A DNA stretch of 5,679 bases from Candidatus Bipolaricaulota bacterium. Its GTDB lineage: Bacteria; Bipolaricaulota; Bipolaricaulia; UBA7950; UBA9294. Of this stretch, positions 5,507 through 5,679 are shown piece after piece. Within the stretch, counting starts at the first letter, position 1. Each line of letters begins with the position of its first letter. The position numbers and the translations under genes are program-made. The notes under the pieces are model-generated. The model had not been told where the DNA came from and made no database searches. It saw nothing but the letters and a program-made list of their open reading frames with translations. The stretch spans positions 1 through 5,679 of the forward strand of contig JAGLYB010000109.1 in NCBI GenBank assembly GCA_023132545.1. Reading direction: 5' to 3'.

Positions 5507-5598
5507 CCGGCAGTCTGACAACTGATCTCGGTGGACGCTGTACAAGCGCTGCCGCTGAACCGGAGCGTCGGAGATAAGAGAAAGAAGGAGAAGACGAT
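5507..5598 (+). promoter_or_regulatory. Spacer before the TIR-like gene with strong ribosome site
   Basis: This 92-nt spacer ends in AAGGAG (5585-5590), 8 nt before the ATG at 5599, a near-ideal ribosome site. An imperfect inverted repeat GACGCT/AGCGTC (5534-5539 with 5564-5569) has a 24-nt interior and no T-run, so it is not called a terminator. No clear promoter is seen, so co-transcription with the upstream gene is possible. Confidence 0.55.
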
Positions 5599-5679
5599 AT
5601 GACTCACAAGTGTTTCATTTCGTACCACGCTGCAGACAAAGCCGCCGTGGATGCTTTCTGCAAGAAGTTTCGTGGGAGC
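5599..5679 (+). CDS. TIR-like domain protein, N-terminal fragment (cut by window end)
   Basis: Only the first 27 codons are present, beginning MTHKCFISYHAADKAAVDAF. The KCFISYH strand followed by a D-rich turn and an amphipathic helix is the typical opening of TIR/TIR-like folds (beta-A strand with (F)ISY, then alpha-A). The MTHKCFISYH form resembles, from memory, the bacterial DUF1863/TIR_2 group to which Thoeris ThsB belongs. Such proteins sense or act on NAD+, making cyclic-ADP-ribose-type signals or depleting NAD+ in phage defence, though many members are untested. The catalytic Glu region and any second domain lie beyond the window. The start is secure: AAGGAG 8 nt upstream. It probably works with the preceding membrane protein, but that is inference from proximity only. 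Confidence 0.7.
   Translation, partial: MTHKCFISYHAADKAAVDAFCKKFRGS

Noticed and set aside
5534..5569. Inverted repeat GACGCT/AGCGTC as a terminator before the TIR-like gene
   Set aside because: It has only 6 bp with a 24-nt interior and no T-run after it.

Overview
The window holds the 5' edge and most of a housekeeping minus-strand operon for pantothenate and coenzyme A synthesis, and, divergent from it, the start of a small plus-strand gene group that looks accessory. Base composition is moderate, a little over half G+C by eye. No marker gene fixes the taxon. The order DUF2520 protein - panC - coaX matches my memory of actinobacterial genomes (for example the Rv3603c-Rv3600c region of Mycobacterium tuberculosis, which also carries panD). 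The CoaC motif variant AMHTAMW also reminds me of actinobacterial CoaBC. Actinomycetota or Chloroflexota-like origin is therefore a guess, not a result.

Minus strand, in transcription order from right to left: coaBC (4607-3420), a DUF2520/Rossmann protein (3412-2525), panC (2528-1674), coaX (1643-870) and a DUF47 PhoU-like protein (758-117). The first three are packed with gaps of 7 nt and -4 nt, and coaX follows after 30 nt, so they are almost certainly one transcript. DUF47 follows after a 111-nt gap and may be separate or the tail of the operon. Together the genes cover pantoate to pantothenate (PanC), pantothenate to 4'-phosphopantothenate (CoaX), and that product to 4'-phosphopantetheine (CoaBC). 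The DUF2520 protein is a good candidate for the ketopantoate reductase, since no canonical PanE is seen. A plausible sigma70-type promoter with a 12-bp palindrome at the predicted start site lies just upstream of coaBC.

The divergent intergenic region (4608-4838) is unusually structured: four hairpins in a row (4645-4758), two of them long and nearly perfect, then a long-range stem (4762-4768 with 4828-4834) that would cover the ribosome-binding site of the next reading frame.

Plus strand, left to right: a 32-codon small ORF (4839-4937), overlapping by one base the start of a 189-residue single-pass membrane protein of unknown function (4937-5506), and after 92 nt the first 27 codons of a TIR-like protein (5599 to the window end) whose N-terminus resembles the DUF1863/ThsB-like TIR group. 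The membrane protein plus TIR-like pair, with the structured leader, is the part of the window most likely to belong to an undescribed (possibly defence-related) system. The TIR gene is cut by the window edge, so this stays a hypothesis.
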